Counted from the first letter of the stretch, positions 35,810-45,428 are shown. The stretch is 64,000 bases of DNA from Helicobacter hepaticus ATCC 51449 (GCF_000007905.1 NC_004917.1:1240001-1304000), one strand, 5' to 3'. Notes: generated by a model not told the origin, from the letters alone. Translations and numbers: made by a program.

Positions 35810-38548
35810 ATGAATACTTTGAGCGTTATTGATACTTTTGGGTTTTTTTTTCGGAGTTTTTACGCCCTGCCACCATTAAAAAATAAGGAAGGATTCCCTA
35901 CAGGACTACTTGTAGGATTTTGTAATTTATTACAATCCCTTTATAAAGACCCCTCTTGCACTTATTTAGCATTTGCACTTGAGGGTGGAGGCGAGAATAA
36001 AAGAAGGCAAATTTATGATGCTTATAAGCGCAATCGCCAACCTCCACCACAAGAACTACTAATGCAGCTTCCTATTGCGATTGAATGGATTGAAAAAATG
36101 GGCTTTTTGAACATTAGCATTGAGGGCTATGAGGCTGATGATGTGATTGCCTCAATTAATAAAGTTGCTAATGCACAAAATATTGTTGTGCGTATTATTA
36201 GCCACGATAAAGATCTTTACCAGCTTATTGATGAGAATACTTATATTTATGATCCTATTGGAAAAAGGGATATACGAGAGGCTGAGTGCTTATACAAATA
36301 TGGTGTAAATCCTAAAAACTTTATAGATTATCAAAGTCTTGTTGGGGATACGAGCGATAATATTGTAGGTATTAAAGGCATAGGAGCAAAAAGTGCTCAA
36401 AAACTCATTACGCACTTTGGCAGTATTGAATCTCTGTATGAGCGTGAAAGTGAGCTAGAAGAGGTTGTTACACCGCGTATTGCTCATCTTTTACGTGAAG
36501 GAAAGAACAATGCCTTTTTAAGCAAAAAGCTTGTAACACTTTATGATGATTTACTTGAAAATATTGATTTGAGTAAGTGTTTGATGCCAGAGAGCAATCC
36601 TATGCTTAAAATTTTAGATGAGCTTAAAAAATATGATTTGAAAAATATTATTTCCAAAGTGCAATCTCCACACGAACGATACGCGCAAAAAAGAAGTGCG
36701 CAAAAAGGTATAGGTTCGCTCAATGATATGCCCGATGTGATAGAATCTTCTTCATCTGCGCAAAGTTTTAGCTTTAAGGCACATTTACTTGATAATTTTA
36801 CGGCTTTAGAAGCTGTGCTTGATTCTATCCCTAGTGGTGCGAAGATAGGGTTTGACTGCGAAAGCGATAGTTTAAATATGCAAGAAGCAAATTTAGTTGG
36901 ATTCTCATTTTGTTTTGATGGAGAGAATGCTTATTATGTGCCAGTAGGGCATCATTATTTGGGTGTAGGGTGTCAGCTTACACATACTCAAGCAAAAATA
37001 GCTTTAAAGCGTATTTTTACATATCCACTTATTGGACATAATCTTAAATTTGATTTGAGTCTTATTTTTCACACTTTAGAGTTAGAGCACACAGGGGAAA
37101 TTTATGATAGTATGATTTTAGGGTGGCTTTATGATAGTATTGCACCTATAGGGCTTGATAAGCAAATGCTTAAATGGTTTAATCATACAATGATTAGCTT
37201 TGATTCTGTGGTGGCAAAAGATGAAAATTTCTCACAAGTAAATATTGCTGCAGCTACACAATATGCAGCAGAAGATGCCATTGCAACCTTTAGGCTGTAT
37301 CATAGGTTAGAAGAAGTATTTTATAAGCGTGAATGGAGTAGCATACTTGAACTTGCAAATAAGCTTGAATATCCTTTTATTAAAGTGCTTCTCGCAATGG
37401 AATGTGAGGGGATTAAAGTAGATATTCCACTTTTGGAATCTCTCAAAGAAAAAGCGAGTGAGCATATTTCGCAACTGAGTGCACAGATTTTTGAACTCTG
37501 TGGAGAGACTTTTAATCTCAACTCTCCTCAACAGCTCGCACACATACTTTTTAATCGTCTTGGATTGAAGGCAGGACGCAGTGTTAAAGGTGGATTAAGC
37601 ACCGATGAGCGAACACTTCTTGCGATTATTGATGCCCACCCTGTAATTGCGCTTATTCTTGACTATCGTGAAGTAAATAAACTTAAAAGCACTTATATTG
37701 AGCCATTACTTCGTTTTGGTAGCGCAAATGATAAACATAGAATCTATACATCATTTCTTCAAAGTGGCACTGCCACAGGGCGATTGAGCTCCAAATCTCC
37801 AAATCTCCAAAATATCCCTGTGCGGCGAGAGGAGGGGCGCAAAATTCGTCAAGCCTTTATCAGTAAAGAAGGACATAGCCTTATTAGTATTGATTATTCG
37901 CAAATTGAATTGCGACTTTTGGCACATTTTTGCAAAGATTCTTCACTTATAGAATCTTTTAAACAAGATAAAGACATTCATTTTGAGACTGCTGCACGAC
38001 TTTTTGGGGTAGAGTTAGCCGCGCAAAAACGTGCCATTGCTAAATCTATTAATTTTGGGCTTATCTATGGTATGGGGAGTAAAAAGCTTGCTCAAACATT
38101 GCAAATCTCACTTAAAGAAGCAAAAAACTATATAGAGAGTTATTTTGCGCTTTTCCCTACTATAAAGAATTTTTTAAATGCTCAAAAGGAATTTTTGCTT
38201 GAAAATGGATATTCGCAGACATTGCTTGGGCATCGGCGATATTTTGACTTTAAAAATGCTACGGATTTTATGAAAGCAAACTTTTTACGTGAGGGGATAA
38301 ATTCTATTTTTCAAGGGAGTGCGGCAGATTTGATTAAGCTCTCAATGTGTGAGATTCACAAGCGATATGGACATAGTGATTTTAAAATGCTTTTGCAAGT
38401 GCACGATGAGCTTATTTTTGAAGCCCCACAAGAAAAAGCACATATTTATGCACAAGAGGCAGCGCAGATTATGAATCATATCTATGAGCTTGAAGTGCCG
38501 CTTAAATGCGGTATCTCCATAGGCAAAAATTGGGCAGAGCTTAAGTAG
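35810..38548 (+). CDS. polA: DNA polymerase I
   Basis: The 912-residue protein has all three domains. Residues 1-290 form the 5' nuclease (YEADDVIASINKVA, SHDKDLYQLI, GDTSDNIVGIKGIGAKSA). About 330-520 is the 3'-5' exonuclease, with its acidic residues kept: GFDCESDS, IGHNLKFDLS and YAAEDA. The remainder is the polymerase (SGTATGRLSSKSPNLQNIPV, ISIDYSQIELRLLAH, SINFGLIYGMGSKKL, LQVHDELIFE). Many polA exonuclease domains are degenerate; this one seems intact. A T9 run at 35843-35851 lies in codons 12-14. It stands alone downstream of the peroxidase hairpin. Confidence 0.97.
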   Translation: MNTLSVIDTFGFFFRSFYALPPLKNKEGFPTGLLVGFCNLLQSLYKDPSCTYLAFALEGGGENKRRQIYDAYKRNRQPPPQELLMQLPIAIEWIEKMGFLNISIEGYEADDVIASINKVANAQNIVVRIISHDKDLYQLIDENTYIYDPIGKRDIREAECLYKYGVNPKNFIDYQSLVGDTSDNIVGIKGIGAKSAQKLITHFGSIESLYERESELEEVVTPRIAHLLREGKNNAFLSKKLVTLYDDLLENIDLSKCLMPESNPMLKILDELKKYDLKNIISKVQSPHERYAQKRSAQKGIGSLNDMPDVIESSSSAQSFSFKAHLLDNFTALEAVLDSIPSGAKIGFDCESDSLNMQEANLVGFSFCFDGENAYYVPVGHHYLGVGCQLTHTQAKIALKRIFTYPLIGHNLKFDLSLIFHTLELEHTGEIYDSMILGWLYDSIAPIGLDKQMLKWFNHTMISFDSVVAKDENFSQVNIAAATQYAAEDAIATFRLYHRLEEVFYKREWSSILELANKLEYPFIKVLLAMECEGIKVDIPLLESLKEKASEHISQLSAQIFELCGETFNLNSPQQLAHILFNRLGLKAGRSVKGGLSTDERTLLAIIDAHPVIALILDYREVNKLKSTYIEPLLRFGSANDKHRIYTSFLQSGTATGRLSSKSPNLQNIPVRREEGRKIRQAFISKEGHSLISIDYSQIELRLLAHFCKDSSLIESFKQDKDIHFETAARLFGVELAAQKRAIAKSINFGLIYGMGSKKLAQTLQISLKEAKNYIESYFALFPTIKNFLNAQKEFLLENGYSQTLLGHRRYFDFKNATDFMKANFLREGINSIFQGSAADLIKLSMCEIHKRYGHSDFKMLLQVHDELIFEAPQEKAHIYAQEAAQIMNHIYELEVPLKCGISIGKNWAELK

Positions 38549-38674
38549 ATTCTCTAAAATTACACACTTTGAGTGAAGTAAATCCTTACCCTTAAGGATT
38601 CTATAAAGAAGTATGGAATATCATACGCGAATATATGGGGGCAAAGAGTTATTTGCTTGGAGCGGGAGGCATAA

Positions 38675-38980
38675 ATGGCTCATATAGATAAAAAGATAGA
38701 ATGCTTAGGAACATCTTTTCTTTGTAATGAATTATATGAAGTAAAGCTCAAACACGACAAAAGACAAGAAGTTGTTTTTAGGGCTATTCAAATTTCTCGG
38801 GATAGATTGGGCAATAAACTTGCTTATCTCAAGCCAAGAGCATATTTTGCAAATGGACAATCTGTATGTTTGCAGATGTTTTTGAGCTTTTGTGATTTAA
38901 ATACACTGCAAGTGTGCGATGAAAAAGAAAAAGAGAGACTCGCACGATTAAAAGAACTCTCTGATATTGACATTAAGTGA
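38675..38980 (+). CDS. Hypothetical protein
   Basis: This 101-residue soluble protein has four cysteines (ECLGTSFLCNELY, SVCLQMFLSFCDLN) and a charged C-terminal helix (CDEKEKERLARLKELSDIDIK). GGGAGG lies six bases before the ATG. No family is recognised. It follows polA after 126 bases that show no gene. After it, 38981-39259 (279 bases) is gene-free; a hydrophobic fragment (LGVLFGLLLCIASGFTGYRL) near 39130 may be a relic. Confidence 0.5.
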   Translation: MAHIDKKIECLGTSFLCNELYEVKLKHDKRQEVVFRAIQISRDRLGNKLAYLKPRAYFANGQSVCLQMFLSFCDLNTLQVCDEKEKERLARLKELSDIDIK

Positions 38981-39259
38981 TTTGGCTATTTTGTAACAAT
39001 GTTCAAGGTTAAAATGCTAAAATCTCCTCTGGAGCAGCATTACCCCATCGTTTTTGAATATTGAATACCGCACTTTACAAAAATAATATCCTAATATCAA
39101 AATAATTTTTTAGTAATGGTTAGGTGTATTATTTGGGTTGTTACTTTGTATTGCTTCAGGCTTTACAGGATATAGGTTACTTTAAGGAAGTAAAAAGAAA
39201 TACTAAATAATGAATAAATATAGAATCCGCGTGATTTTTGGATAAATACACACTTGGGC

Positions 39260-40435
39260 TTATTCCAAATGCTCTCTTTTGCGATAAATCAAAATCCCAA
39301 AGATTAAAAAGAGTATAAAAGGCAGGATTTCGCACATTGTTTTAAAAGCGGTAAAAAATCCAACATCATAGTTTGCTACTTGCACATAGAGCTTCAAATA
39401 ATGGCTAATAGGTAAAATTGTGTGCCAAAATGTCGCAAAACTCCCCATAGAATTTACAGGAAAGGTAAGTCCGGCAAAAGCAAAGCTTGGAGCGCAATAA
39501 ATCGCAGCCACAGCTAAAGCACGCGTATGATCTTTAAAAAGTGCATAGACAAATACCCCCACCCCTGCATAGGCAAAAAAAGTAAGCAATGCCCCAAGAT
39601 AAAGTGTGATATAACTCCCGCGACATTCAAAGCCAAGAGAATGAAAAAATATCATCATCACTACCCACCATAATGAAAAAATCCCCGCATAGGCAAAAAC
39701 CTTCGTGAGAATATAGACATATGCGCTGATTCCATCGGGCATTTGACTTTTTTTCCCTTTGACAAAGCCCACATCACTTTCATCGCGTGCTAAAGAATTA
39801 ATCACACAAATAATAATAAGCATAATCCACGAGCAAGGTAAAATCCCTGTGAGTAGGAATTGTGCATAGCTATTATTGATATTATAAAGTGGGGTGATTT
39901 GCATTAAAATAGGTGAGCTTTTCGCTAATGCAGCATCAATATTTTGCGTTTGAATAAGATTTTTGCCAAGTTTTGCTTTGACATTGCTTGTGAGAATGAG
40001 TTGCTTAAACGCACCTTCAATGGATTTTGCCACAAGCACAAGCTGTGCGTTGTAATAAATAGGAATTTGGGTAAGCACTCCCTTTTTTGCGTGAGTTTGA
40101 AGTCCTTTAGGAAATACGACTACTGCGTAGATTCTAACATTACTTATATCTGACTTTGCTTCTGTGAGGCTTGCATAAGCTTTAGTAACACTCACAGCTG
40201 GAATTGCATCAAGGTTGCGCGCAAGTTCTTGGCTTAAAGGGCTTTTGTCTAAATCCACAATGCCAATAGGTGCGCCTCGCACAAAGCTTTGAGAAAACAC
40301 TCCCCATACAAAAAGCCCAAGAAGCAAAGGAGCGAGTGTGCAAAGAAAAAGTGAGAATCTATCCTGCACGAAGCCATTAAATTCGCGTCTGAAAAAATGG
40401 ATAAGATGTGTTAAGTAGGCTTTTTTATATTTCAC
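39260..40435 (-). CDS. ABC-2 type transport permease
   Basis: The 391-residue protein has one helix near the N-terminus (FLCTLAPLLLGLFVWGVF) and a large periplasmic region (GIVDLDKSPLSQELARNLDA). Five helices fill the second half, with the family signature ending at ILPISHYLKLYVQVANYDVG. This is the YhhJ-like ABC-2 plan, normally partnered by HlyD and TolC proteins, as in the operon at 7.7-10.1 kb. Only one permease and no ATPase are present here. The gene is four bases into the FlhB'-like gene. Confidence 0.85.
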   Translation of the reverse strand: MKYKKAYLTHLIHFFRREFNGFVQDRFSLFLCTLAPLLLGLFVWGVFSQSFVRGAPIGIVDLDKSPLSQELARNLDAIPAVSVTKAYASLTEAKSDISNVRIYAVVVFPKGLQTHAKKGVLTQIPIYYNAQLVLVAKSIEGAFKQLILTSNVKAKLGKNLIQTQNIDAALAKSSPILMQITPLYNINNSYAQFLLTGILPCSWIMLIIICVINSLARDESDVGFVKGKKSQMPDGISAYVYILTKVFAYAGIFSLWWVVMMIFFHSLGFECRGSYITLYLGALLTFFAYAGVGVFVYALFKDHTRALAVAAIYCAPSFAFAGLTFPVNSMGSFATFWHTILPISHYLKLYVQVANYDVGFFTAFKTMCEILPFILFLIFGILIYRKREHLE

Positions 40436-40710
40436 TCAATGTCCTTGCTTAATTGAGCAGCTTTTTCACATTTTAAAAGCCATACAAAAACTTCCACCAC
40501 AGCATTATACATCTCCGGTGGAATATGAGAATCAAGAGGGATTTCCAAAAGAGAATCCACAAGTAGCGGATTACTAAAAAGTGGCACATCAAATTCTTGT
40601 GCTTTGGCGATGATTTTGAGAGCAAGTTCATTTTTGCCTTTTGCTACGACACGAGGGGCGCTGTCATTTTGTGCGTTATAAGCAAGTGCAACAGCTTTCT
40701 TATCTTTCAT
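40432..40710 (-). CDS. Orphan FlhB C-terminal-domain protein
   Basis: The 92-residue protein matches the cytoplasmic end of FlhB: AVALAYNAQNDSAPRVVAKG, then AQEFDVPLFSNPLL and IPPEMYNAVVEVFVWLLK. It starts just after where full-length FlhB would cut itself at Asn-Pro-Thr-His, so it looks like the cleaved fragment made as a separate protein. Such stand-alone domains are known in Helicobacter and Campylobacter and can replace the natural fragment in the flagellar export switch. It lies between ribE and the ABC-2 permease on the minus strand, all nearly touching. Confidence 0.85.
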   Translation of the reverse strand: MKDKKAVALAYNAQNDSAPRVVAKGKNELALKIIAKAQEFDVPLFSNPLLVDSLLEIPLDSHIPPEMYNAVVEVFVWLLKCEKAAQLSKDIE

Positions 40711-40718
40711 TTTTTACC

Positions 40719-41357
40719 TTAATACCCGAGTGAGAGTGTATCAATATCACGCCAAGAAAGAGGTTTGTTGAAGTTATGTGTAGTGCCAAAAATAGATTTA
40801 AGTGTGCTTACTACGCTGCGCGTGATAATATCTGTTTCAATATTAAGCCTTCTGCCTACTTTAAATTTCCCAAAAAGCGTATTTTGCAATGTATGAGGGA
40901 TAAGTGTGAGTTTAAAGGCTTTATCATTGCATTCTATTGCTGTGAGGCTTATGCCCTCTACGCATACCGAGCCTTTAGGGATAATCAGAGATAGAATCTG
41001 CGGGGAAGATTGTATCCAAAAATCGCTTGAATCTGCGTGGTGCTCAATATGGCTGATGCACCCTATCGCATCAATATGCCCTTGCACAATGTGCCCATCG
41101 AATCTATCACCCACTTGTAAAGCTGGCTCTAAATGCACAAATGCACCTTGTGTATAGTTTTCAAGCGCTATACTTTGTTGTGTGTGTTGGCTTAATTCCA
41201 TTGTTATGCCATTTTCAAAAAGTTTCATAGCTGTTAAACACGCGCCATTAATAGCAATAGAATCCCCAAGTTGTGCCTTATAAGGTGTGATAATTTCAAG
41301 AGTATTATTTGTGAAACTCTTTACTTGGGCGATTTGACGAACTAATCCACTAAACAT
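40719..41357 (-). CDS. ribE: Riboflavin synthase, alpha subunit
   Basis: The enzyme dismutates two lumazine molecules to riboflavin. The 212-residue protein has two related lumazine-binding halves: MFSGLVRQIAQV with SIAINGACLTAM and FVHLEPALQVGDRFDGHIVQ, then GHIDAIGCISH with VCVEGISLTAIE and FKVGRRLNIETDII. The length is typical. It lies eight bases before the FlhB'-like gene and is divergent from tatD. Confidence 0.94.
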   Translation of the reverse strand: MFSGLVRQIAQVKSFTNNTLEIITPYKAQLGDSIAINGACLTAMKLFENGITMELSQHTQQSIALENYTQGAFVHLEPALQVGDRFDGHIVQGHIDAIGCISHIEHHADSSDFWIQSSPQILSLIIPKGSVCVEGISLTAIECNDKAFKLTLIPHTLQNTLFGKFKVGRRLNIETDIITRSVVSTLKSIFGTTHNFNKPLSWRDIDTLSLGY

Positions 41358-41446
41358 TAAAATTCCTTAGTTTGTTAAAGATAATTATGTTAGAATCTTG
41401 GCTTTATTCTAGCACAATTAGTATAATTTTAAGGATTTTTGGGCGT

Positions 41447-42244
41447 ATGAGTGCAAATTTTAGATATATGGTAGATACACATTGTCATTTGGATTCTCAA
41501 AGTTTTGAGAATGATTTAGAGCAAGTAATTGCGCGTGCGTATGAGCAAAATGTCGCTAAAATCATTATTCCAGGTGCAGATATACGCACATTACCCCTTG
41601 CACAAAATATCGCTCATACTTATCCTAATGTATATTTTGCTGCAGGAGTGCATCCTAATGAGATTGTTGATTTTGATATAAAGGTGCTTGAAGAGTATGC
41701 AAAAGATGAAAAGTGTATTGCTATTGGAGAGTGTGGGTTAGATTATTATCGTTTGTCTGAAATATCACAAAACGAAAATGAAAAAGAGACAATAAAGCAA
41801 CAACAAAAGCAATGCTTTATCGCACAAATTGAACTTGCTTTAAATTTACAAAAGCCGCTTATTGTGCATATTAGAGAAGCAAGCGCAGATAGCTTTGAGA
41901 TTTTACAGGCTTATCCTCAGGCGCGTGGAGTGTTGCATTGCTATAATGCAGATAGAATCTTGCTTAAACTAAGTGAGCGATTTTATTATGGAATCGGTGG
42001 AGTTTGCACCTTTAAAAATGCTCGGCGAATTATTGAAGCGCTTCCGCTTATACCAAAGGAACGCATTGTGCTTGAAACTGATGCACCTTATCTCACGCCT
42101 CACCCATATAGGGGGACGCGCAATGAGCCGCATTATATTCCATTGATTATGCGTCAAATTGCTCAAGTGCTTGGTATGAGTGAAGAGGAAGTGATAGATA
42201 TAAGCACACACAACGCTATTACGCTTTTTAAAGAGATTCAATAA
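41447..42244 (+). CDS. tatD: TatD-family metal-dependent DNase
   Basis: I favour ATG 41447 (SANFRYMVDTHCHLD); the frame is open upstream to 41372 but would add a hydrophobic stretch unlike the family. About 266 residues form a TIM-barrel hydrolase with HCH near the start, GECGLDYYR, PLIVHIREAS, VLHCYN and LETDAPYLTPHPYRG. These are the metal ligands and nuclease motifs of TatD. The next gene, a lytic transglycosylase, follows after 20 bases. Confidence 0.92.
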   Translation: MSANFRYMVDTHCHLDSQSFENDLEQVIARAYEQNVAKIIIPGADIRTLPLAQNIAHTYPNVYFAAGVHPNEIVDFDIKVLEEYAKDEKCIAIGECGLDYYRLSEISQNENEKETIKQQQKQCFIAQIELALNLQKPLIVHIREASADSFEILQAYPQARGVLHCYNADRILLKLSERFYYGIGGVCTFKNARRIIEALPLIPKERIVLETDAPYLTPHPYRGTRNEPHYIPLIMRQIAQVLGMSEEEVIDISTHNAITLFKEIQ

Positions 42245-42264
42245 AGAAAGAGGAAGGAATGCCA

Positions 42265-43389
42265 ATGAAAAATGCAAAGTGTCATATATGTTTGATAATT
42301 TTTGCTTTATTTTGTGTAGTAAATGTGTCATTGAGCGATGAAAATGGTTTTTATACAATGACACATAATAGAAGTGCAAATAATGTGCTTAATTCATTCG
42401 GGGTACATACAGCTTTTATTGCGACTATCGCAGATGATGCAAGAGCACAGAAAATACAAGAGAAATGGAAGTATTTTGTGCAACGTTTTGAGCATAGTTA
42501 TGAATTTATCCCTACATTAAAAAATATGATGGCGCGAGAGCAGATTCCTCAAGAGTTTTTATTTCTTGCTATGGCAGAATCCGAATTTGCCCCGAGTGCA
42601 AAAAGCTCTAAAAAAGCCATAGGTATTTGGCAGATTATGCCAGCAACGGGTAAAAGTTTAGGCTTAGAAATTAATTCATATATTGATGAGCGTAGAGATC
42701 CGATTAAAAGCACAGAGGCAGCAATAAAGTATCTTAAATATCTTTATGATGCCACAGGTGAATGGTATTTGGCAGCAATGGCATATAATTGTGGGCTTGG
42801 ACGCTTAAAGCGAGGCATTGAAGAGGCAGGAGGCGATAAGCGCATTGAAACGCTGCTTGATGATGAGGCTCAATATATTCCAGCTGAAACACGCAATTAT
42901 ATTCGCACAATTTTGGCTATGAGTTTGCTTTTTAATGATGTAGATTTTCTTAAAGCGCAAAATGCTGATTATTTACTTAATCGTGGGGCAACAGATAGTA
43001 TTACAAGTGTGAGCATTAGGGGTGGAACATCATTAAGTGCGATTGCAAAAAGTGCGAGGATTCCATTAGGTGAATTACAAAAGTATAATCGTCATTTTAC
43101 GCGTTCTTTGCTTCCACAGGGTAATAAGCGCTATAATGTCTATATTCCTTATGATAAGCTGCGCACTTTTAAGAGATATTTTAATGAAAAAAGCTATCCT
43201 CAAGCTTCATTTATAACCCATATTGTGCAAAAGGGCGAGAATCTAGGTTCTATTGCACGGAATTATAAAATTTCGCTCAATCAACTACAAGCGGCAAATA
43301 ATATCAAAGGTTCACATATCGCAATTAATCAAAAGCTCATAATTCCTGTGCTCAAAGGCAAATCTACGACGATTGCCGATAATAGGTAG
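42265..43389 (+). CDS. mltD: MltD-like lytic transglycosylase with two LysM domains
   Basis: I chose ATG 42265; AGGAAGGA lies five bases upstream, while the alternative ATG at 42259 is too close to it. About 374 residues. It has a signal peptide, then an SLT domain with catalytic Glu in FLAMAESEFAPSAKSSKKAI, GIWQIMPATG and AMAYNCGLGRLKRGI. Two LysM modules at the C-terminus (GGTSLSAIAKSARIPLGEL and KGENLGSIARNYKISLNQL) bind peptidoglycan. It cuts glycan strands in the periplasm. It is followed 14 bases later by rlpA, another glycan-cutting enzyme. Confidence 0.94.
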   Translation: MKNAKCHICLIIFALFCVVNVSLSDENGFYTMTHNRSANNVLNSFGVHTAFIATIADDARAQKIQEKWKYFVQRFEHSYEFIPTLKNMMAREQIPQEFLFLAMAESEFAPSAKSSKKAIGIWQIMPATGKSLGLEINSYIDERRDPIKSTEAAIKYLKYLYDATGEWYLAAMAYNCGLGRLKRGIEEAGGDKRIETLLDDEAQYIPAETRNYIRTILAMSLLFNDVDFLKAQNADYLLNRGATDSITSVSIRGGTSLSAIAKSARIPLGELQKYNRHFTRSLLPQGNKRYNVYIPYDKLRTFKRYFNEKSYPQASFITHIVQKGENLGSIARNYKISLNQLQAANNIKGSHIAINQKLIIPVLKGKSTTIADNR

Positions 43390-43403
43390 AGTAAAGGAAT
43401 AGA

Positions 43404-44300
43404 ATGAAAGGTCTAAAAAAAATACAAATTGCTATAAGTTTAAGTGTGTTGTGTGGGCTGTTTTGGGGTTGTTTAGGAAAAGATACACAATGGAATGAGA
43501 ACGGGGTAAAAGCAAAGGGTTTTAATGAAAGCTTTAATGATTTAGATGCTTTTAATCAAGGTATTACACCTAATATTGGTGGAAACTCTATGCGAGAATC
43601 ACCTGCTATACAAGAGGCTACTATGCGCCCTTATCAAGTTGCAGGGAAATGGTACTATCCTGAAAAAGTGAGCCTTGGAGATAAGTTTGATGGATATGCA
43701 AGCTGGTATGGTCCAGATTTTCATTCTAAAAAGACATCTAATGGTGAGACTTATAATATGTATGCCCATACTGCTGCACATAAGACTTTTCCGATGAATA
43801 CAGTTGTAAAAGTGCTTAACGTTGAAAATGGTAAAAGCACCATTGTGCGAATTAATGATAGAGGTCCATTTGTGGAAGGGCGCATTATTGATTTAAGCAG
43901 TGCCGCTGCACACGATATTGATATGGTAAAAGTTGGCACAGCAAAAGTGCGACTAGAAGTAATTGGATTTGGTGGCGTTATTAATAAGGATGCTAAAGTG
44001 CAGAATGTGGAGAGCGAAGATATTTTAAGCAATGAGTTTAAAGTCGCTAACACTCCAAAATCAGTAAATGGTGGGGATTTCGCTATTCAAGTGGGAGCGT
44101 TTAGGCGATATGAAGGCGCACAAATCACTCAAGAACGATATTCGCATATGCCTCCATATCAGAGTGTGATAAAAGAATTTGAACTTAATGGTGCACCTAT
44201 TTATCGTGTATTTTTGCGGGGATTCCAAAGTGAACAAGAAGCGCGTGATTTCTTAAAAAAGAATACGCAGATTCAAGGAGGATTTTTTATCCGTGACTAA
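43404..44300 (+). CDS. rlpA: RlpA-like septal lipoprotein with SPOR domain
   Basis: The 298-residue protein has a lipoprotein signal (ISLSVLCGLFWGC). The double-psi beta-barrel of RlpA follows (GYASWYGPDFHSKKTSNGET, MNTVVKVLNVENGKS, RINDRGPF, RIIDLSSAAA). A SPOR domain ends it (DFAIQVGAFRRYEGA, RVFLRGFQSEQEARDFLKK), binding denuded glycan at the septum. RlpA of Pseudomonas is a lytic transglycosylase; activity here is inferred. It stands 14 bases after mltD. Confidence 0.94.
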   Translation: MKGLKKIQIAISLSVLCGLFWGCLGKDTQWNENGVKAKGFNESFNDLDAFNQGITPNIGGNSMRESPAIQEATMRPYQVAGKWYYPEKVSLGDKFDGYASWYGPDFHSKKTSNGETYNMYAHTAAHKTFPMNTVVKVLNVENGKSTIVRINDRGPFVEGRIIDLSSAAAHDIDMVKVGTAKVRLEVIGFGGVINKDAKVQNVESEDILSNEFKVANTPKSVNGGDFAIQVGAFRRYEGAQITQERYSHMPPYQSVIKEFELNGAPIYRVFLRGFQSEQEARDFLKKNTQIQGGFFIRD

Positions 44301-44325
44301 AAAAGAAAAACTAAAGGAGTGAGGT

Positions 44326-44937
44326 ATGCAGGAAAGAATGGCAAAAAATGTTATAGAGATTTCGCGCACAACAAAAGAAACAGACATTAGCTTGAAACTT
44401 CTTGTTTATGGCAATGGTAACGCACAGATTCAAAGTGGAATAGGCTTTTTTGACCATATGTTGCAATCGCTGACCAAACACTCCCTTATAGATTTGGAGC
44501 TTGCGTGTAAAGGTGATACATTTATTGATGGGCATCATAGCGTAGAAGATTGTGGGATTGTATTAGGGCAAGGATTAGCTCAAGGCATTTACCCTGCAGC
44601 AGGTATTGAACGATTTGGCAATGCAAGTATAGTAATGGATGAAGCGTGTGTGGAGTGTGATATTGATGTGAGCAATCGTGCCTTTCTTGTCTTTGAAACA
44701 AATGCCTATAAACTGCCATTCAAAGGTAGAGTAGGCGAACTTGATGTAGAATTGGTTGAGGAGTTTTTCCGTGCACTTTGTTTTAATGCTCATTTGAGTG
44801 CACATATTGTCCTTAAACGAGGCAAAAATCTTCATCATATTATTGAAGCGATGTTTAAAGCTTTTGGTGTATCTTTGCGCCGCGCACTCACATTAAATCC
44901 AAGAATCCTCACTCCATCAACAAAAGGTGTATTATGA
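44326..44937 (+). CDS. hisB: Imidazoleglycerol-phosphate dehydratase HisB
   Basis: HisB catalyses the sixth step of histidine synthesis. The 203-residue monofunctional protein has the metal-binding histidine clusters FFDHML (about 41-46), DGHHSVEDC (68-76) and AHLSAHIVLKRGKNLHHIIE. AAAGGAG stands seven bases before ATG. No other his gene is in the window. In the H. pylori order that I recall, rlpA and kdsC are neighbours and hisB is absent, so it is an addition to, or a retained ancestral part of, this operon. It overlaps kdsC by four bases (ATGA). Confidence 0.95.
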   Translation: MQERMAKNVIEISRTTKETDISLKLLVYGNGNAQIQSGIGFFDHMLQSLTKHSLIDLELACKGDTFIDGHHSVEDCGIVLGQGLAQGIYPAAGIERFGNASIVMDEACVECDIDVSNRAFLVFETNAYKLPFKGRVGELDVELVEEFFRALCFNAHLSAHIVLKRGKNLHHIIEAMFKAFGVSLRRALTLNPRILTPSTKGVL

Positions 44938-45428
44938 TAAAACTTTTAGTCTTTGATGTTGATGGGACATTAAGTGATGGTAAAGTGTATTATTCGCAAT
45001 CGGGAGAAGAAATAAAAAGTTTTAGCACGCGTGATGGTTTAGCGATTAGTGTATGGAATCGTCAAATGCGCCGCGCAAGTGCTATTATCACAGGTAGAGA
45101 ATCTGATATAGTGCGCAAGCGTGCAAAAGAGCTAGGCATAGAGCATATTTTTATGGCGTGTGAGCATAAAGGTAAGGTATTACAAGATCTTGTATCGCAA
45201 CTTAAAATGGATATGTCTGAAGTGGCTTGTATTGGTGATGATTTAAATGATTTGAGTATGTTTAAAATTTGTGCAAAGGCGTATATGCCAAAAAATGGCG
45301 CAAAAGCACTCAAAAAATATGCGTATAAGATTCTTAAACACTCTGGCGGTAATGGTGCAGTGCGTGAAATGATAGAAGATGTCTTAAAACTTAATGGAGA
45401 TAAAAAGCTTGAAAAATATTTCTTATAG
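44934..45428 (+). CDS. kdsC: KDO-8-phosphate phosphatase KdsC
   Basis: KdsC releases phosphate from KDO-8-phosphate in LPS inner-core synthesis. The 164-residue HAD protein has VFDVDGTLSDG (nucleophile Asp8 and Asp10), FSTRDGLAI, ITGRESDIVRKRAKELGI and IGDDLNDLSMF. The short form without a cap domain is typical. It is translationally coupled to hisB and overlaps the LptC-like gene. Confidence 0.94.
   Translation: MIKLLVFDVDGTLSDGKVYYSQSGEEIKSFSTRDGLAISVWNRQMRRASAIITGRESDIVRKRAKELGIEHIFMACEHKGKVLQDLVSQLKMDMSEVACIGDDLNDLSMFKICAKAYMPKNGAKALKKYAYKILKHSGGNGAVREMIEDVLKLNGDKKLEKYFL

Noticed and set aside
35843-35851. T9 run near the polA start as a phase switch
   Set aside because: Slip would inactivate a core replication/repair gene; runs of this length in AT-rich Phe/Lys codons also occur in recN (16131), lptA (46283) and cmoB (56834), so composition explains it.
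38981-39259. Short hydrophobic fragment (LGVLFGLLLCIASGFTGYRL) as a gene
   Set aside because: It has an upstream stop, no start codon with a ribosome binding site and only about 20 codons; at best a relic.
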